A stretch of DNA of 64,000 bases from Cupriavidus necator A5-1 (GCF_000744095.1 NZ_JQLI01000008.1:1736001-1800000), one strand, 5' to 3'; positions 1 to 10,623 are shown, counted from the first letter of the stretch. Notes: a model not told the origin generated them from the sequence alone. Numbers and translations: made by a program.

Positions 1-2
1 AC

Positions 3-1016
3 GCCGCGATCGACGACCATATCTACGTGCTGACGCCGCAGGCGCGCGTGGTGGCGCTGCCGCAGGGCGCGACGCCGCTGGACTTTGCCTACTACCTGCA
101 CAGCGACCTGGGCCACCGTTGCCGCGGCGCGCGCGTGGACGGCACCATGGTGCCGCTGAACACGACCCTGAAGAACGGCCAGACCGTCGAGATCATCGCG
201 GTCAAGCAGGGCGGGCCGTCGCGCGACTGGCTCAATGCCGAGCTCGGCTACCTCGCCAGCAGCCGCGCGCGGGCCAAGGTGCGGGCCTGGTTCAACGCGC
301 TCGATTCGCAGGAAACCATCGCGCAGGGCCGCGCGCTGATCGATAAGACGCTGCAGCGCGAAGGCAAGACCGCGGTCAAGCTGGAAGACCTGGCTACGCG
401 GCTGGGCTTCAAGACGCCGGACGATCTGTTCGCCGCGGTGGCCAAGGACGAGTTCAGCCTGCGCCACGTCGAGCACGCGCTGCGCCACCCGGAAGGGGAA
501 GTGCAGGCGCCGCTCAGCGAGGAAGACGCCGTCACCAAGAAGAGCCGCGCCACCAGCGTGGCGCGCGGCGCCAAGAGCGGCGTGCTGGTGGTGGGCGTGG
601 ATTCGCTGATGACGCAGATGTCGCGCTGCTGCAAGCCGGCGCCGCCAGATGACATTGTCGGCTTCGTCACGCGCGGGCGCGGCGTGTCGATCCATCGGCG
701 CAACTGCCATACCTTCCAGCAGCTGTCGGCGCGCGCGCCGGAGCGGGTGATCCAGACCGAGTGGGGCAAGAAGAGCCACGCCGCGGTGTATCCGGTCGAC
801 ATCCATGTCGAGGCCATCGACCGGCAGGGGCTGCTGCGCGATATCTCGGAAGTGCTGTCGCGCGAGAAGATCAACGTGACCGGCGTGAAGACGCTCTCCA
901 GCAAGGGCGTGGCGCGCATGCAGTTCACCGCCGAAGTGTCCGAGGCTACGCAACTGCAGCGCGCGCTTCAGTTGATCGAGGATGTGCAGGGGGTGTTGCA
1001 GGCAAAAAGAAAGTGA
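3..1016 (+). CDS. relA: GTP pyrophosphokinase RelA, C-terminal part (5' truncated by window)
   Basis: Only the last 337 residues are present and the frame is open to the window edge. The internal GTG at 27 is not the start, because the upstream codons continue the family sequence (AAIDDHIYV). In order: TGS domain (LDFAYYLHSDLGHRCRGA), helical linker (SRDWLNAELGYLASSRARAK), the zinc-finger/RIS region (SRCCKPAP, about residue 212) and a C-terminal ACT domain (DRQGLLRDISEVLSREKINV). RelA makes (p)ppGpp on stalled ribosomes; these parts mediate ribosome binding and regulation, while the synthetase domain lies upstream. The linker matches RelA better than SpoT, but telling the two apart without the N-terminal HD domain is an inference. 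Confidence 0.9.
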   Translation, partial: AAIDDHIYVLTPQARVVALPQGATPLDFAYYLHSDLGHRCRGARVDGTMVPLNTTLKNGQTVEIIAVKQGGPSRDWLNAELGYLASSRARAKVRAWFNALDSQETIAQGRALIDKTLQREGKTAVKLEDLATRLGFKTPDDLFAAVAKDEFSLRHVEHALRHPEGEVQAPLSEEDAVTKKSRATSVARGAKSGVLVVGVDSLMTQMSRCCKPAPPDDIVGFVTRGRGVSIHRRNCHTFQQLSARAPERVIQTEWGKKSHAAVYPVDIHVEAIDRQGLLRDISEVLSREKINVTGVKTLSSKGVARMQFTAEVSEATQLQRALQLIEDVQGVLQAKRK

Positions 1017-1037
1017 TGCTATACTTGCTGCTTCGCT

Positions 1038-1114
1038 AGGCTCGTAGCTCAGCTGGTTAGAGCACCACCTTGACATGGTGGGGGTCGTTGGTTCGAGTCC
1101 AATCGAGCCTACCA
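1038..1114 (+). tRNA. tRNA-Val (anticodon GAC)
   Basis: A 77-nt cloverleaf. The acceptor stem AGGCTCG pairs with CGAGCCT, followed by discriminator A and an encoded CCA (1112-1114). The anticodon stem CCACC/GGTGG encloses the loop TTGACAT, giving anticodon GAC at 1072-1074. The T-arm contains GGTTCGAGTCC. It begins 21 nt after the relA stop, so it may share a transcript with relA. Confidence 0.97.
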
Positions 1115-1483
1115 ACGAATTGCAGTAAGCAGTAAAAAGAAGTGCAGCAAGTCCGATTCAACCCCATACGGAACGGAAGGGCATCATGGTTATGACACCG
1201 CGAACTACTACCGCTGGCAAGCGACAGTAGTCGAGGTGCGCCTTCGACCCGGTTGGATCGGGTTTGACAAAGAGAAACGCGGCCTTGGCCGCGTTTTTTT
1301 TCGTCTGTCGCCTGTCAGCTCCCTGATAAGCTGCCGGCTTTCGCGCAACGCGAGGCAAGGCCGCAAAGAACAATCGCCGGATCGCGCGCAAACAAATCAG
1401 CACGCGGGCCGGTGCCACAAGATGCAGTTTGATCCGCCCAAGCGAAACGCAAGTCGCCGCCGGCGGAGTCCTGGAGAGTCGAA
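1115..1483. other. Intergenic region tRNA-Val to thrS
   Basis: There are 369 nt without a recognisable gene. The region holds one strong hairpin terminator (1275-1300) in its middle. The part after it must contain the thrS promoter and leader, but I see no convincing -35/-10 pair and no T-box-like structure. A TTGACA at 1263-1268 lies just before the terminator and lacks a -10 at proper spacing. Confidence 0.5.
1275..1300 (+). terminator. Rho-independent terminator after tRNA-Val
   Basis: An AACGCGGCC/GGCCGCGTT stem with a 2-nt loop is followed by a run of eight T. It probably ends the relA/tRNA-Val transcript and separates it from the thrS operon. Confidence 0.8.
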
Positions 1484-3391
1484 ATGATCGCAATCACGCT
1501 GCCGGATGGGTCCCGCCGCGAGTTTCCCGGCCCGGTGACGGTTGCCGAAGTGGCGCAGAGCATCGGGTCCGGCCTGGCCAAGGCCGCGCTTGCCGGCAAG
1601 GTCGATGGCAAGCTGGTCGATACGAGCTTCAAAATCGACGGTGATGTGGGGCTGGCCATCGTCACGGACAAGGACGCCGACGGCGTCGACGTGATCCGCC
1701 ACTCCACGGCGCACTTGCTGGCCTACGCGGTCAAGGAGCTGTATCCGGACGCGCAGGTGACGATCGGCCCGGTGATCGAAAACGGCTTCTACTACGACTT
1801 CGCCTACAAGCGTCCCTTCACGCCCGAAGATCTGGCCGCCATCGAGAAGAAGATGACGGAGCTCGCCCGCAAGGACGAGAAGGTCGTGCGCGAAGTGTGG
1901 AATCGCGACGAAGCCGTGGCGCTGTTCGAGTCGATGGGCGAGAAGTATAAGGCCGAGATCATCGCCTCGATCCCGGCTGACCAGGAAATCGGCCTGTACC
2001 GGGAAGGCAATTTCGTCGACCTGTGCCGCGGCCCGCACGTGCCGTCCACGGGCAAGCTCAAGGTCTTCAAGCTGATGAAGGTGGCTGGCGCCTACTGGCG
2101 CGGCGACGCCAACAACGAGATGCTCCAGCGCATCTACGGCACGGCCTGGGCCAAGAAGGAAGACCAGGAAGCCTACCTGCACATGCTGGAAGAGGCCGAG
2201 AAGCGCGACCACCGCAAGCTGGGCAAGTTGCTCGACCTGTTCCACCTGCAGGAAGAGGCGCCCGGCATGGTGTTCTGGCACCCGAAGGGCTGGCAGGTGT
2301 GGCAGGCCGTCGAGCAGTACATGCGCGTTCGCCTGGGCGACGCCGGCTACCAGGAGGTGCGCACGCCGCAGGTGATGGAGCGTTCGCTCTGGGAAAAGTC
2401 CGGCCACTGGCAGAACTACAAAGAGAACATGTTCGTCACGGAGTCGGAGAAGCACGACTACGCGATCAAGCCGATGAACTGCCCGGGCCATGTGCAGATC
2501 TTCAACCACGGCCTGCGTTCATACCGCGACCTGCCGCTGCGCCTGGCCGAGTTCGGCGCCTGCCATCGCAACGAGCCCTCGGGCGCGCTGCACGGCCTGA
2601 TGCGCGTGCGCGGTTTTGTGCAGGACGATGCGCATATTTTCTGCACGGAAGAGCAGATCGTGGCCGAGGCCAAGGCCTTCAACGAACTGGCGTTCGGGGT
2701 CTACGACGATTTCGGCTTCAAGGACGTGGCGGTCAAGCTGTCGCTGCGCCCCGCGCAGCGCGCCGGCTCCGACGAGGTCTGGGACCACGCCGAAGAGGGC
2801 CTGCGCCTGGCGCTGCGTGCCTGCGGCGTGGACTGGGAAGAGTTGCCGGGCGAGGGCGCTTTCTACGGCCCCAAGGTCGAGTACCACATCAAGGACGCGA
2901 TCGGCCGCTCGTGGCAGTGCGGCACGCTGCAGCTCGACCTGGTGCTGCCGGAACGCCTGGGTGCCGAATACGTCTCCGAGGACAATTCGCGCAAGCGCCC
3001 GGTGATGCTGCATCGCGCGATTCTGGGCTCGTTCGAGCGCTTCCTGGGCATCCTGCTGGAAAACCATGCCGGTGCGCTGCCAGCGTGGCTTGCCCCGGAT
3101 CAGGTCGTGGTCATGAATATTGCCGATTCACAGGCGGAATATGCTGAAAACGTCGTGCAATCGCTGCAAAAACAAGGGTTTAGGGCCAAGGCAGATTTGC
3201 GTAACGAGAAAATTACGTATAAAATCCGCGAGCATTCGCTTCAGAAGGTTCCCTACCTGCTAGTGGTGGGCGACAAGGAGCGGGATGCCAATCAAGTGGC
3301 CGTGCGTGCCCGTGGCAACGTGGATCTGGGTGTGATGCCCGTCTCCGCGTTTGTTGAGCGTCTGCAACACGACGTCGCCAGCAAAGCCTGA
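1484..3391 (+). CDS. thrS: Threonine--tRNA ligase
   Basis: Charges tRNA-Thr in the cytoplasm. The 635 residues are the usual full length. Domains: N-terminal TGS ([14 protein letters not shown]), the editing domain with [12 protein letters not shown], where His73 and His77 match the E. coli ThrRS editing histidines, a class II catalytic core with motif 2 ([17 protein letters not shown]) and the conserved MNCPGH, and a C-terminal anticodon-binding domain. The start follows a GGAG at 1471-1474 (ctggagagtcgaaATG). It is the first gene of thrS-infC-rpmI-rplT-pheS-pheT-ihfA, an order conserved in many proteobacteria. No leader structure resembling the E. coli thrS operator was recognised. Confidence 0.97.
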   Translation: MIAITLPDGSRREFPGPVTVAEVAQSIGSGLAKAALAGKVDGKLVDTSFKIDGDVGLAIVTDKDADGVDVIRHSTAHLLAYAVKELYPDAQVTIGPVIENGFYYDFAYKRPFTPEDLAAIEKKMTELARKDEKVVREVWNRDEAVALFESMGEKYKAEIIASIPADQEIGLYREGNFVDLCRGPHVPSTGKLKVFKLMKVAGAYWRGDANNEMLQRIYGTAWAKKEDQEAYLHMLEEAEKRDHRKLGKLLDLFHLQEEAPGMVFWHPKGWQVWQAVEQYMRVRLGDAGYQEVRTPQVMERSLWEKSGHWQNYKENMFVTESEKHDYAIKPMNCPGHVQIFNHGLRSYRDLPLRLAEFGACHRNEPSGALHGLMRVRGFVQDDAHIFCTEEQIVAEAKAFNELAFGVYDDFGFKDVAVKLSLRPAQRAGSDEVWDHAEEGLRLALRACGVDWEELPGEGAFYGPKVEYHIKDAIGRSWQCGTLQLDLVLPERLGAEYVSEDNSRKRPVMLHRAILGSFERFLGILLENHAGALPAWLAPDQVVVMNIADSQAEYAENVVQSLQKQGFRAKADLRNEKITYKIREHSLQKVPYLLVVGDKERDANQVAVRARGNVDLGVMPVSAFVERLQHDVASKA

Positions 3392-3439
3392 TGGGTGGTG
3401 AGCACGGCTTGTTTTTTTGTCTTCTTGAGGTAACGCAAC

Positions 3440-3961
3440 ATCGCTACGGACAAAGGTCATCGCATCAACCGGGAAATCAGCGCGCCTGAGCTGCGCCTGG
3501 TAGGGGTTGATAACGAGCAGCTCGGCATCGTCAAGTTCATGGACGCGCTCCGGCTGGCTGAGGATAAGGACTTGGACCTGGTGGAGATCGCGCCGAACGC
3601 GGTTCCGCCCGTCGCCCGGATCATGGATTACGGGAAGTTCAAGTACGAGGAAGCCAAGCGCGCCCACGAGGCGAAGCTGAAGCAGAAAATCATCCAGGTC
3701 AAGGAAGTCAAGTTCCGGCCCGGTACGGATGACGGCGACTACAACGTCAAGCTGCGCAACCTGAAGCGCTTCCTGGAAGATGGCGACAAGACCAAGATCA
3801 CGCTGCGGTTCCGTGGTCGCGAGATGGCGCACCAGGAAATTGGCGCGCGCATGCTCGAACGCCTGAAGGCGGACCTGGAAGAAATCGGCCAGGTCGAGCA
3901 GATGCCGAAGATGGAAGGGCGCCAGATGGTGATGGTGCTCGCCCCCAAGAAGAAGAAGTAA
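3440..3961 (+). CDS. infC: Translation initiation factor IF-3, apparent AUC start
   Basis: IF-3 binds the 30S subunit, prevents premature 50S joining and discriminates against non-canonical start codons. The usual N-terminus ([12 protein letters not shown]) is encoded in frame upstream of the first ATG at 3539, and an in-frame TAA sits at 3431. The only sensible start is ATC at 3440, preceded by GAGG (3427-3430) at 9-nt spacing; this gives the standard 173 residues. E. coli infC starts at AUU and uses it for autoregulation, so AUC here suggests the same mechanism. The C-terminal domain ([18 protein letters not shown]) is intact. The gene starts 48 nt after thrS. Confidence 0.95.
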   Translation: MATDKGHRINREISAPELRLVGVDNEQLGIVKFMDALRLAEDKDLDLVEIAPNAVPPVARIMDYGKFKYEEAKRAHEAKLKQKIIQVKEVKFRPGTDDGDYNVKLRNLKRFLEDGDKTKITLRFRGREMAHQEIGARMLERLKADLEEIGQVEQMPKMEGRQMVMVLAPKKKK

Positions 3962-4128
3962 TTCCTGTGCGGTGCAGCGGCCGGGATGCCAGGCATCCCG
4001 GCGTTGCTTCGTGCGGAAGTCGCGCGCGGCCCGCAAGGGTCGTCGTGCAACAACAAGTGGATGCGGGTCTTGCAAGCGTCGGCGTGAGCCGTCCACCTGC
4101 ATGCATGTCATATGAGCTGGAGTTTTTC

Positions 4129-4326
4129 ATGCCGAAGATGAAGACGAAGAAAAGCGCCTCCAAGCGCTTTACTGCCCGTCCGAACGGTTCGTTCAAGCGT
4201 GGCCAGGCCTTCAAGCGTCACATCCTGACCAAGAAGACCACCAAGAACAAGCGTCAACTGCGCGGTACTCAGGACGTCCATGAGACGAACCTGAAGTCGG
4301 TGCGCGCGATGATGCCTTACGCATAA
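4129..4326 (+). CDS. rpmI: 50S ribosomal protein L35
   Basis: A 65-residue, strongly basic ribosomal protein ([14 protein letters not shown]...), the normal length. The start is the ATG at 4129 after a GGAG (tgagctggagtttttcATG); longer in-frame readings upstream are spurious. It lies 167 nt after infC and 28 nt before rplT. In E. coli this operon is repressed by L20 binding the leader. The infC-rpmI gap is long enough to hold such a structure, but I cannot show one. Confidence 0.97.
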   Translation: MPKMKTKKSASKRFTARPNGSFKRGQAFKRHILTKKTTKNKRQLRGTQDVHETNLKSVRAMMPYA

Positions 4327-4354
4327 CCCCTGACGATAACGAAAGGAGAATTAC

Positions 4355-4711
4355 ATGCCTCGAGTAAAGCGTGGGGTCACTGCACGGGCCCGTCACAAGA
4401 AAGTCATCGACGCTGCCAAGGGTTACCGCGGCCGTCGCAATAATGTCTACCGCATCGCCAAGCAGGCGGTCATGCGTGCTGGCCAGTACGCATACCGCGA
4501 TCGCCGCAACAAGAAGCGCGTGTTCCGCGCTCTGTGGATTGCGCGTATCAATGCCGCGACGCGTGAGCATGGCATGACCTACAGCGTGTTCATGAACGGT
4601 CTGAAGAAGGCCTCGATTGAACTGGACCGCAAGGTGCTGTCGGACATGGCTATTCACGACAAGCCTGCCTTTGCCGCCATCGTCAACCAGGTGAAAGCCA
4701 CCGTTGCCTGA
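4355..4711 (+). CDS. rplT: 50S ribosomal protein L20
   Basis: 118 residues, full length, needed early in 50S assembly. It begins with the typical [18 protein letters not shown] and is rich in Arg and Lys in the N-terminal half. The start follows AAAGGAGAATTAC, a strong ribosome-binding site. It is followed by a strong terminator (4789-4817), so pheST may be transcribed partly from its own promoter. Confidence 0.98.
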
Positions 4712-4788
4712 TGCCGGCCGCGGTAGCGCGTAAGCGCTGCCGGGCAAGCACCGACCGCAAGGTCGGCCGCTGACCGCAAGGTCCGCTG

Positions 4789-4817
4789 AAACGGGGCTCC
4801 TCACCGAGCCCCGTTTT
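4789..4817 (+). terminator. Rho-independent terminator after rplT
   Basis: AACGGGGCTC and GAGCCCCGTT form a 10-bp stem with a 6-nt loop followed by TTTTT. Just upstream lie two tandem 'gaccgcaaggtc' inverted repeats (about 4752-4784). This splits the ribosomal-protein part from pheS, at least partially. Confidence 0.8.
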
Positions 4818-4968
4818 TATTTCGAATGCCGTTTTGGTTGCCGTGGCCACGCGGGCCGCGGCGGCACTGGCCGAGACCGCATTCGAAACGAACACCGCAC
4901 GTAGTGCCAACCCACGTCGGCCGGCGCGTTCCGCCCGACGCTAAAAAGTCCCACGACCGACCGCCGCC

Positions 4969-6000
4969 ATGTCTCAGGATCTGGATCAAATTGTCGCCGA
5001 CGCCCAGGCCGCCTTCGCTGCTGCCAACGACAACGCCACGCTGGAAAACGAAAAGGCCCGCTTCCTGGGCAAGACCGGCGCGCTGACCGAACTGCTCAAG
5101 GGCCTCGGCAAGCTCGACCCGGAAACCCGCAAGACGGAAGGCGCGCGCATCAACCAGGTCAAGCAGCAAGTCGAAGCCGCGCTGCAGGCGCGCCGCCAGG
5201 CGCTGGCCGACGCACTGATGAATGCGCGCCTGGCAGCCGAGGCCATCGACGTCACGCTGCCGGGCCGCGCGGTCAGCCGTGGCAGCCTGCATCCGGTGAT
5301 GCGCACCTGGGAGCGCGTCGAGCAGATCTTCGGCTCGATCGGCTTCGACGTGGCCGACGGCCCTGAGATCGAAACCGATTGGATGAACTTCACCGCGCTG
5401 AACAACCCGGACAACCACCCGGCGCGTTCGATGCAGGACACGTTCTACGTCGATGGCCGCGACAGCGAAGACAAGCTGTTGCTGCTGCGCACGCACACCA
5501 GCCCGATGCAGGTGCGCTACGCCAGGATGCATGTCGAGAAGTACGCCGGCAAGCCAATGCCGCCGATCAAGGTGATCTGCCCGGGCCGTACGTACCGTGT
5601 GGACAGCGACGCCACCCACTCGCCGATGTTCAACCAGGTCGAAGGCCTGTGGATCGGCGAGGACATCAGCTTTGCCGACCTGAAGGGCGTGTACGCCGAC
5701 TTCCTGCGCAAGTTCTTCGAGCGCGACGATATCCAGGTGCGCTTCCGCCCGTCGTACTTCCCGTTCACCGAGCCGTCGGCCGAGATCGACATGGCCTTCG
5801 GCAGCGGCAAGTGGCTGGAGATTTCCGGTTCGGGCCAGGTGCATCCGAACGTGCTGCGCAATATGGGCCTCGATCCCGAGCGCTATATCGGTTTCGCGTT
5901 CGGCTCCGGCCTGGAGCGCCTGACCATGCTGCGCTATGGCATCAACGACCTGCGCCTGTTCTTCGAGGGCGACGTGCGCTTCCTGCGCCAGTTCGCCTGA
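4969..6000 (+). CDS. pheS: Phenylalanine--tRNA ligase, alpha subunit
   Basis: The 343-residue catalytic subunit of the (alpha-beta)2 PheRS. The N-terminal ~90 residues are a helical coiled-coil tRNA-binding region. The class II core follows, with [19 protein letters not shown], the acidic [11 protein letters not shown], the RTHTSPMQ segment and C-terminal motif 3 ([15 protein letters not shown]). The start ATGTCTCAGGAT has only a weak ribosome-binding site but gives family length. pheT follows after 57 nt. Confidence 0.97.
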   Translation: MSQDLDQIVADAQAAFAAANDNATLENEKARFLGKTGALTELLKGLGKLDPETRKTEGARINQVKQQVEAALQARRQALADALMNARLAAEAIDVTLPGRAVSRGSLHPVMRTWERVEQIFGSIGFDVADGPEIETDWMNFTALNNPDNHPARSMQDTFYVDGRDSEDKLLLLRTHTSPMQVRYARMHVEKYAGKPMPPIKVICPGRTYRVDSDATHSPMFNQVEGLWIGEDISFADLKGVYADFLRKFFERDDIQVRFRPSYFPFTEPSAEIDMAFGSGKWLEISGSGQVHPNVLRNMGLDPERYIGFAFGSGLERLTMLRYGINDLRLFFEGDVRFLRQFA

Positions 6001-6057
6001 CGCGCCGCCGTCCCCTCGTCAACGACTACACAGAATACTTACCGGATCAGAAGCGCC

Positions 6058-8505
6058 ATGCAATTCTCGGAATCCTGGCTTCGCACCTTCGCCAACCCTG
6101 AAAAGATCTCCACTGACGCGCTGTCGCACACGCTGACCATGGCCGGCCTGGAAGTGGAAGAGGTGGGTTCGGTCGCGCCGCCGTTCGACAAGGTGGTAGT
6201 TGCGCACGTGCTGTCGACCGAGCGCCATCCCAACGCCGACCGCCTCAACGTGTGCCAGGTCGATGCCGGCACCGGCGAGACCCTGCAGATCGTCTGCGGC
6301 GCGCCCAACGTCAAGCCTGGCATCAAGGTGCCATGCGCACTGGTGGGCGCGGTGCTGCCTCCGTCCGAGGACGGCGGCCAGCCGTTCGAGATCAAGGTCG
6401 GCAAGCTGCGCGGCGTGGACAGCTACGGCATGCTGTGCTCGGCACGCGAGCTGAAGCTGTCGGAAGAACACGGCGGCCTGCTGGTGCTCCCGGAAGACGC
6501 GCCGGTCGGCCAGAACATCCGCCAGTATCTCGACCTGGATGACCAGGTCTTTGTCATCAAGCTGACACCGAACAAGGCCGACTGCCTGTCGATCCACGGC
6601 GTGGCGCGCGAAGTGTCGGCGCTGACCGGTGCCGCGCTGACGCTGCCCGAGATGAAGCCGGTGGCGGTGACGATCCAGGACAAGCTGCCGGTCAAGGTGT
6701 CGGCGCCTGACCTGTGCGGACGCTTCTCGGGCCGCGTGATCCGCGGCGTCAATGCGCGTGCCGCCACGCCGGCATGGATGGTGCAGCGCCTGGAGCGCTC
6801 GGGCCAGCGCAGCATCTCGGCGCTGGTGGACATCTCCAACTACGTGATGCTGGAGTTGGGCCGTCCGTCGCACGTGTTCGACCTGCACAAGATCCACGGC
6901 GGCCTGGACGTGCGTTGGGGCCGCAAGGGCGAGCAGATCAAGCTGCTCAACGGCAACACCATCGAGGTCGACGAGCAGGTCGGCGTGATCGCCGATGACA
7001 AGGAGATCGAGAGCCTGGCCGGCATCATGGGCGGCGACAGCACCGCCGTGACGCTGGACACCACCGATATCTACCTCGAGGCCGCATTCTGGTGGCCCGC
7101 TTCGATCCAGGGCCGCGCGCGCCGCTACAACTTCTCGACCGATGCCGCGCATCGCTTCGAGCGTGGCGTGGACTATGCCACCACGGTCGAGCATATCGAA
7201 CGCATCACCGCACTGATCCTCGAGGTCTGCGGCGGCCAGGCCGGCCCGGTGGACGACCACGTGGTCAACCTGCCGGTGCGCAAGCCGGTCAGTCTGCGCG
7301 TGGCGCGTGCCGAGCGCGTGCTCGGCATCGAGCTGTCGCCGGCCGCCATCGCCGATGTGTTCCAGCGCCTGCAACTGCCGTTCACGCGTTCGCAGGGCGC
7401 CGAGGGCGAGGTGTTCGAAGTCACGCCGCCGAGCTACCGCTTCGACATCGAGATCGAGGAAGACCTGATCGAGGAAGTGGCCCGCATCTACGGCTTCGAG
7501 CGCATTCCTGCGCGTCCGCCGGTGGCCGAAAGCGAGATGCGCCCGACCAACGAGGCACGCCGCTCCACCCACGTGGTGCGTCACGCCGTGGCCGCGCGCG
7601 ACTACCAGGAAGTGATCAACTTCGCCTTCGTCGAAGAGAAGTGGGAGCGCGACTTCGCCGCCAATGACAACCCGATCCGCCTGCTGAATCCGATCGCCAG
7701 CCAGCTCTCGGTGATGCGTTCGACGCTGATCGGCGGCCTGGTCGACAAGGTGCGCTACAACCTGAACCGCAAGGCCGCGCGCGTGCGCCTGTTCGAAGTG
7801 GGCCGCGTGTTCCATCGCAACCAGGAAGTGAAGGACGGCGGCCTGACCGTCGCCGGTTATGACCAGCCGATGATGGCCGCAGGCATCGCCTATGGCCCGG
7901 CCTTCGAGGAGCAGTGGGGCATCCCGACGCGCAACGTCGACTTCTTCGACGTCAAGGGCGACGTCGAGATGCTGTTCCATCCGCGCGTGCCGCGCTTCGA
8001 GCCGGTGTCGCACCCCGCGCTGCACCCGGGCCGCGCCGCGCGCGTGCTGGTCGACGGCCAGCTGGTCGGCGTGGTCGGCGAGCTGCATCCGCGCTGGCTG
8101 CAGGAGTATGAGCTGGCGCACGCGCCGGTGCTGTTCGAACTGCAACTCGACGCGCTGCGCGATGCCGGCCTGCCGGTGTACACCGAGATCTCCAAGTTCC
8201 CGGCCGCGGTGCGCGACCTGGCCGTGGTGGTGAAGCAATCGGTACGTGTGCAGGACATGCTCGACGCCATGCGCGCGGCGCTGGAAAAGCAGGGCTACGG
8301 CCGCTACTGCCAGGGGCTGGTGCTGTTCGACGAGTTCCGTCCCAAGGGCGCTTCCACCGCCATCGGCGCAGACGAGAAAAGCCTTGCGTTCCGGGTGACC
8401 TTGCAAGATACTGGGTCGACCCTCCAGGACGAAACCGTCGACAGCGCTGTGCGCTGCATGGTCGACGCGCTGACAGAGGCCTTCCAGGCCCGGCTGCGCG
8501 GCTGA
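6058..8505 (+). CDS. pheT: Phenylalanine--tRNA ligase, beta subunit
   Basis: An 815-residue partner of PheS. In order: an N-terminal EMAP/tRNA-binding domain ([20 protein letters not shown]), the B3/B4 editing module, B5, a catalytic-like domain, and a C-terminal ferredoxin-fold anticodon-binding domain ([15 protein letters not shown]). Length and domain order are those of typical bacterial PheT. It is co-directional with pheS. Confidence 0.97.
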   Translation: MQFSESWLRTFANPEKISTDALSHTLTMAGLEVEEVGSVAPPFDKVVVAHVLSTERHPNADRLNVCQVDAGTGETLQIVCGAPNVKPGIKVPCALVGAVLPPSEDGGQPFEIKVGKLRGVDSYGMLCSARELKLSEEHGGLLVLPEDAPVGQNIRQYLDLDDQVFVIKLTPNKADCLSIHGVAREVSALTGAALTLPEMKPVAVTIQDKLPVKVSAPDLCGRFSGRVIRGVNARAATPAWMVQRLERSGQRSISALVDISNYVMLELGRPSHVFDLHKIHGGLDVRWGRKGEQIKLLNGNTIEVDEQVGVIADDKEIESLAGIMGGDSTAVTLDTTDIYLEAAFWWPASIQGRARRYNFSTDAAHRFERGVDYATTVEHIERITALILEVCGGQAGPVDDHVVNLPVRKPVSLRVARAERVLGIELSPAAIADVFQRLQLPFTRSQGAEGEVFEVTPPSYRFDIEIEEDLIEEVARIYGFERIPARPPVAESEMRPTNEARRSTHVVRHAVAARDYQEVINFAFVEEKWERDFAANDNPIRLLNPIASQLSVMRSTLIGGLVDKVRYNLNRKAARVRLFEVGRVFHRNQEVKDGGLTVAGYDQPMMAAGIAYGPAFEEQWGIPTRNVDFFDVKGDVEMLFHPRVPRFEPVSHPALHPGRAARVLVDGQLVGVVGELHPRWLQEYELAHAPVLFELQLDALRDAGLPVYTEISKFPAAVRDLAVVVKQSVRVQDMLDAMRAALEKQGYGRYCQGLVLFDEFRPKGASTAIGADEKSLAFRVTLQDTGSTLQDETVDSAVRCMVDALTEAFQARLRG

Positions 8506-8583
8506 ACCGGCGGACACACGATAAACAAGGGCGCCCGGGCCTGGCCCCGGGCGGATCGCCAGACACACACTTGAGCGATCGAC

Positions 8584-9000
8584 ATGAATGATCGAGACGC
8601 GAATTCCATGACCGCTGCAGCACTGGGTGAGATGAGCGACCGGCAGCCTTCCTCCCTTGACGACGCGACGCCGGACAACCGCGCGACCGAAGTTCCCACG
8701 CTGACCAAGGCCGAGCTCGCCGAGATGCTGTTCGACCAGGTTGGCCTGAACAAGCGCGAATCGAAGGACATGGTCGAAGCCTTCTTCGACGTCATCCGCG
8801 AAGCGCTGGAGCAGGGCGACAGCGTCAAGCTGTCCGGCTTCGGCAACTTCCAGTTGCGCGACAAGCCGCAGCGGCCCGGCCGCAATCCCAAGACCGGCGA
8901 AGTCATCCCCATCACCGCGCGCCGCGTGGTGACCTTCCACGCCAGCCAGAAGCTCAAGGGCCTGGTGGAAGAGCGCGCAGGACTGGGTATCGCCGGCTGA
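8584..9000 (+). CDS. ihfA: Integration host factor, alpha subunit
   Basis: A DNA-bending nucleoid protein. The HU/IHF fold begins near residue 40 ([21 protein letters not shown]) and contains the DNA-intercalating arm ([14 protein letters not shown]). The 138 residues exceed the ~100 of E. coli because of a ~38-residue acidic N-terminal extension. The start is uncertain: ATG 8584 has a weak site (gagcgatcgac), while ATG 8632, after GGTGAG, would give a shorter extension. Location after pheT is the standard ihfA context. Confidence 0.93.
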   Translation: MNDRDANSMTAAALGEMSDRQPSSLDDATPDNRATEVPTLTKAELAEMLFDQVGLNKRESKDMVEAFFDVIREALEQGDSVKLSGFGNFQLRDKPQRPGRNPKTGEVIPITARRVVTFHASQKLKGLVEERAGLGIAG

Positions 9001-9116
9001 CCCGTCACCCAAACGGCGGATTGCGTCCACAGCCCGGCATCGGTATTCTTCTGGGCGCGCAGATCCTGCGCGCCAACCTCATGGCCGGCATGGCCTGACG
9101 CTCGTCTACACACTTC

Positions 9117-9542
9117 ATGTCGGACAAATCCAGCGAACGCATCGCGTTGCCGCCGATACCGGCCAAGCGCTACTTCACCATCGGTGAGGTGAGCGAATTG
9201 TGCGCCGTCAAGCCGCACGTGCTGCGCTATTGGGAGCAGGAGTTCACGCAGCTCAAGCCGGTCAAGCGCCGCGGCAACCGTCGCTATTACCAGCACCATG
9301 AAGTCCTGCTGATCCGCCGCATCCGCGAACTGCTGTATGAGCAGGGCTTCACCATCAACGGTGCGCGCAACCGGCTCGACGAAGGGCGCCATCACAGCGC
9401 CCCTGCGGCAGCGGCGGAAGCAACGGAAGGCAGCGAAGAAAGCGCGGTGGCCCTGGCAGTCGACATCGCTGGCCTGCGCAATGAGCTGGTCGAAGTGCAG
9501 CACCTGCTCGCGCAACTGCGCGAGATTGCGAAGCACGGATAA
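9117..9542 (+). CDS. MerR-family transcriptional regulator
   Basis: 141 residues. The N-terminal winged helix has the classic MerR start (KRYFTIGEVSELCAVKPHVLRYWEQEF), then a second helix pair (LLIRRIRELLYEQGFTING) and a short coiled C-terminal tail (LRNELVEVQHLLAQLREI). There is no Cys cluster, so a metal sensor is unlikely. A MerR gene directly after ihfA is the usual arrangement in beta- and gammaproteobacteria, where its target is unknown. The gap to ihfA is 116 nt. Confidence 0.9.
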   Translation: MSDKSSERIALPPIPAKRYFTIGEVSELCAVKPHVLRYWEQEFTQLKPVKRRGNRRYYQHHEVLLIRRIRELLYEQGFTINGARNRLDEGRHHSAPAAAAEATEGSEESAVALAVDIAGLRNELVEVQHLLAQLREIAKHG

Positions 9543-9581
9543 TTTGACGTCAGGTGCTAGTCATACCGGAAATGCTTCTGA

Positions 9582-9587
9582 TATAAT
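9582..9587 (+). promoter_or_regulatory. Putative -10 box of tRNA-Pro
   Basis: A perfect TATAAT lies 10 nt before the mature tRNA-Pro 5' end. No good -35 is visible at 16-18 nt; the TTGACG at 9544 is too far away. Confidence 0.6.
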
Positions 9588-9597
9588 CTTTTTCTTT

Positions 9598-9674
<77 letters not shown>

Positions 9675-9680
9675 GACAGA

Positions 9681-9714
9681 AACCCGCTTGGTGTTAAGGC
9701 CAAGCGGGTTTTTT
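9681..9714 (+). terminator. Terminator after tRNA-Pro
   Basis: AACCCGCTTGG / CCAAGCGGGTT is an 11-bp perfect stem with an 8-nt loop followed by TTTT. It directly follows the tRNA 3' end. Confidence 0.88.
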
Positions 9715-9906
9715 ATTTTCCTACTGGATAGTGTCTGTGCCCTTCTGTTTGGATGACATCCAATATGGCGCGGCTGCTCCAGCAGGAGTTCGCGTCTCCG
9801 CCTCTTGCATCTTAGGCGCGTAGAAGGAGAGCTTGGCACGCAGCCACTTGGCCTGCTGGGGTGCGTTTCGTCATGCTAGGATCCCGCGGGAGCTGAGGAG
9901 GAAATA

Positions 9907-10185
9907 ATGGTTCAGAAGCTGTTCCATGAACTTCCGGCTGGTGAGCAAGCAGCCTTCGAGGCCGCATGCGCCAGGCACGGGTTCGTGCGCGAGGACTTCG
10001 AGGTGACTGTGGACGAGGGCATTATTCCCCGCGGCGGCCCTGGCCAAACTTCCAGAAAGGTTACCGTTGCGCGCGTGAGCGGAAGCGCAATGCAGAGCTA
10101 CCTGGCCGGTGGGGGCATTTCGTGGACAGCCGCGTTCGAGCGTGACCTGGAGCAGGACGTATTCGGCTTTCCGTTAGCGGACTAG
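9907..10185 (+). CDS. Hypothetical protein (92 aa)
   Basis: Not recognised. It is a small soluble acidic protein (MVQKLFHELPAGEQAAFEAA...), with no signal peptide or membrane segment. The strong ribosome-binding site (gctgaggaggaaataATG) and good codon use support expression. A promoter-like block, GTCATGCTAGGATCC, lies about 25 nt upstream and recurs before 10280 and 30947. Confidence 0.7.
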   Translation: MVQKLFHELPAGEQAAFEAACARHGFVREDFEVTVDEGIIPRGGPGQTSRKVTVARVSGSAMQSYLAGGGISWTAAFERDLEQDVFGFPLAD

Positions 10186-10279
10186 CTCGCCCAGATCGGC
10201 GCACACCACGGTGCAGCTGAAGCGTTAGGGTGTCCTTTGGTCATGCTACGATCCTGAGACATTGGACGTGGAGGCTGCC

Positions 10280-10501
10280 ATGGAAGATGAGCTTTTTGCG
10301 ACGGACACCCATATGGCCCGGATAGAGGTGAGGGAGACCGACTCTGGACTGTTCAGGGGCTTTGTGTATATCCGCCGGCTAGAAGAAGGTCCCGATGCAG
10401 AAGTCCTACACCAAACCGTGGAGGATTTCCCAACGAGGGAGGAGGCGAAGGAGGCTGCAACATACCTGGCCACCAGGACGCTGAGAGAACTCGAGTTCTA
10501 A
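10280..10501 (+). CDS. Hypothetical protein (73 aa)
   Basis: Not recognised. A small soluble protein (MEDELFATDTHMARIEV...), ending in a helix (REEAKEAATYLATRTLREL). The ATG at 10280 is preferred over the in-frame TTG at 10262 because GGAGG (10270-10274) is correctly placed for it. The upstream motif GTCATGCTACGATCC resembles the one before the previous gene. Confidence 0.65.
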   Translation: MEDELFATDTHMARIEVRETDSGLFRGFVYIRRLEEGPDAEVLHQTVEDFPTREEAKEAATYLATRTLRELEF

Positions 10502-10623
10502 GTGGTCCCTCGGGAGTGGTAGCAGCGCGGGTCGCGTCGGTCATTACCTATACTTTCACAACGGTAAAAGCTGCGTTCGGAGCACCCGCACCGATAGCCG
10601 CCCTACCTGACCGGGAGATCGAC

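Noticed and set aside
1115-1483. T-box or thrS operator structure
   Set aside because: Only one terminator hairpin is present; no specifier or anti-terminator pattern, and T-boxes are rare in this group.
6019-9030. Very long minus-strand open frame (about 1003 codons) opposite pheT and ihfA
   Set aside because: It is a shadow of GC-rich codon bias: it has no ribosome-binding site, low-complexity His/Arg/Ala composition and lies antisense to strongly conserved genes.
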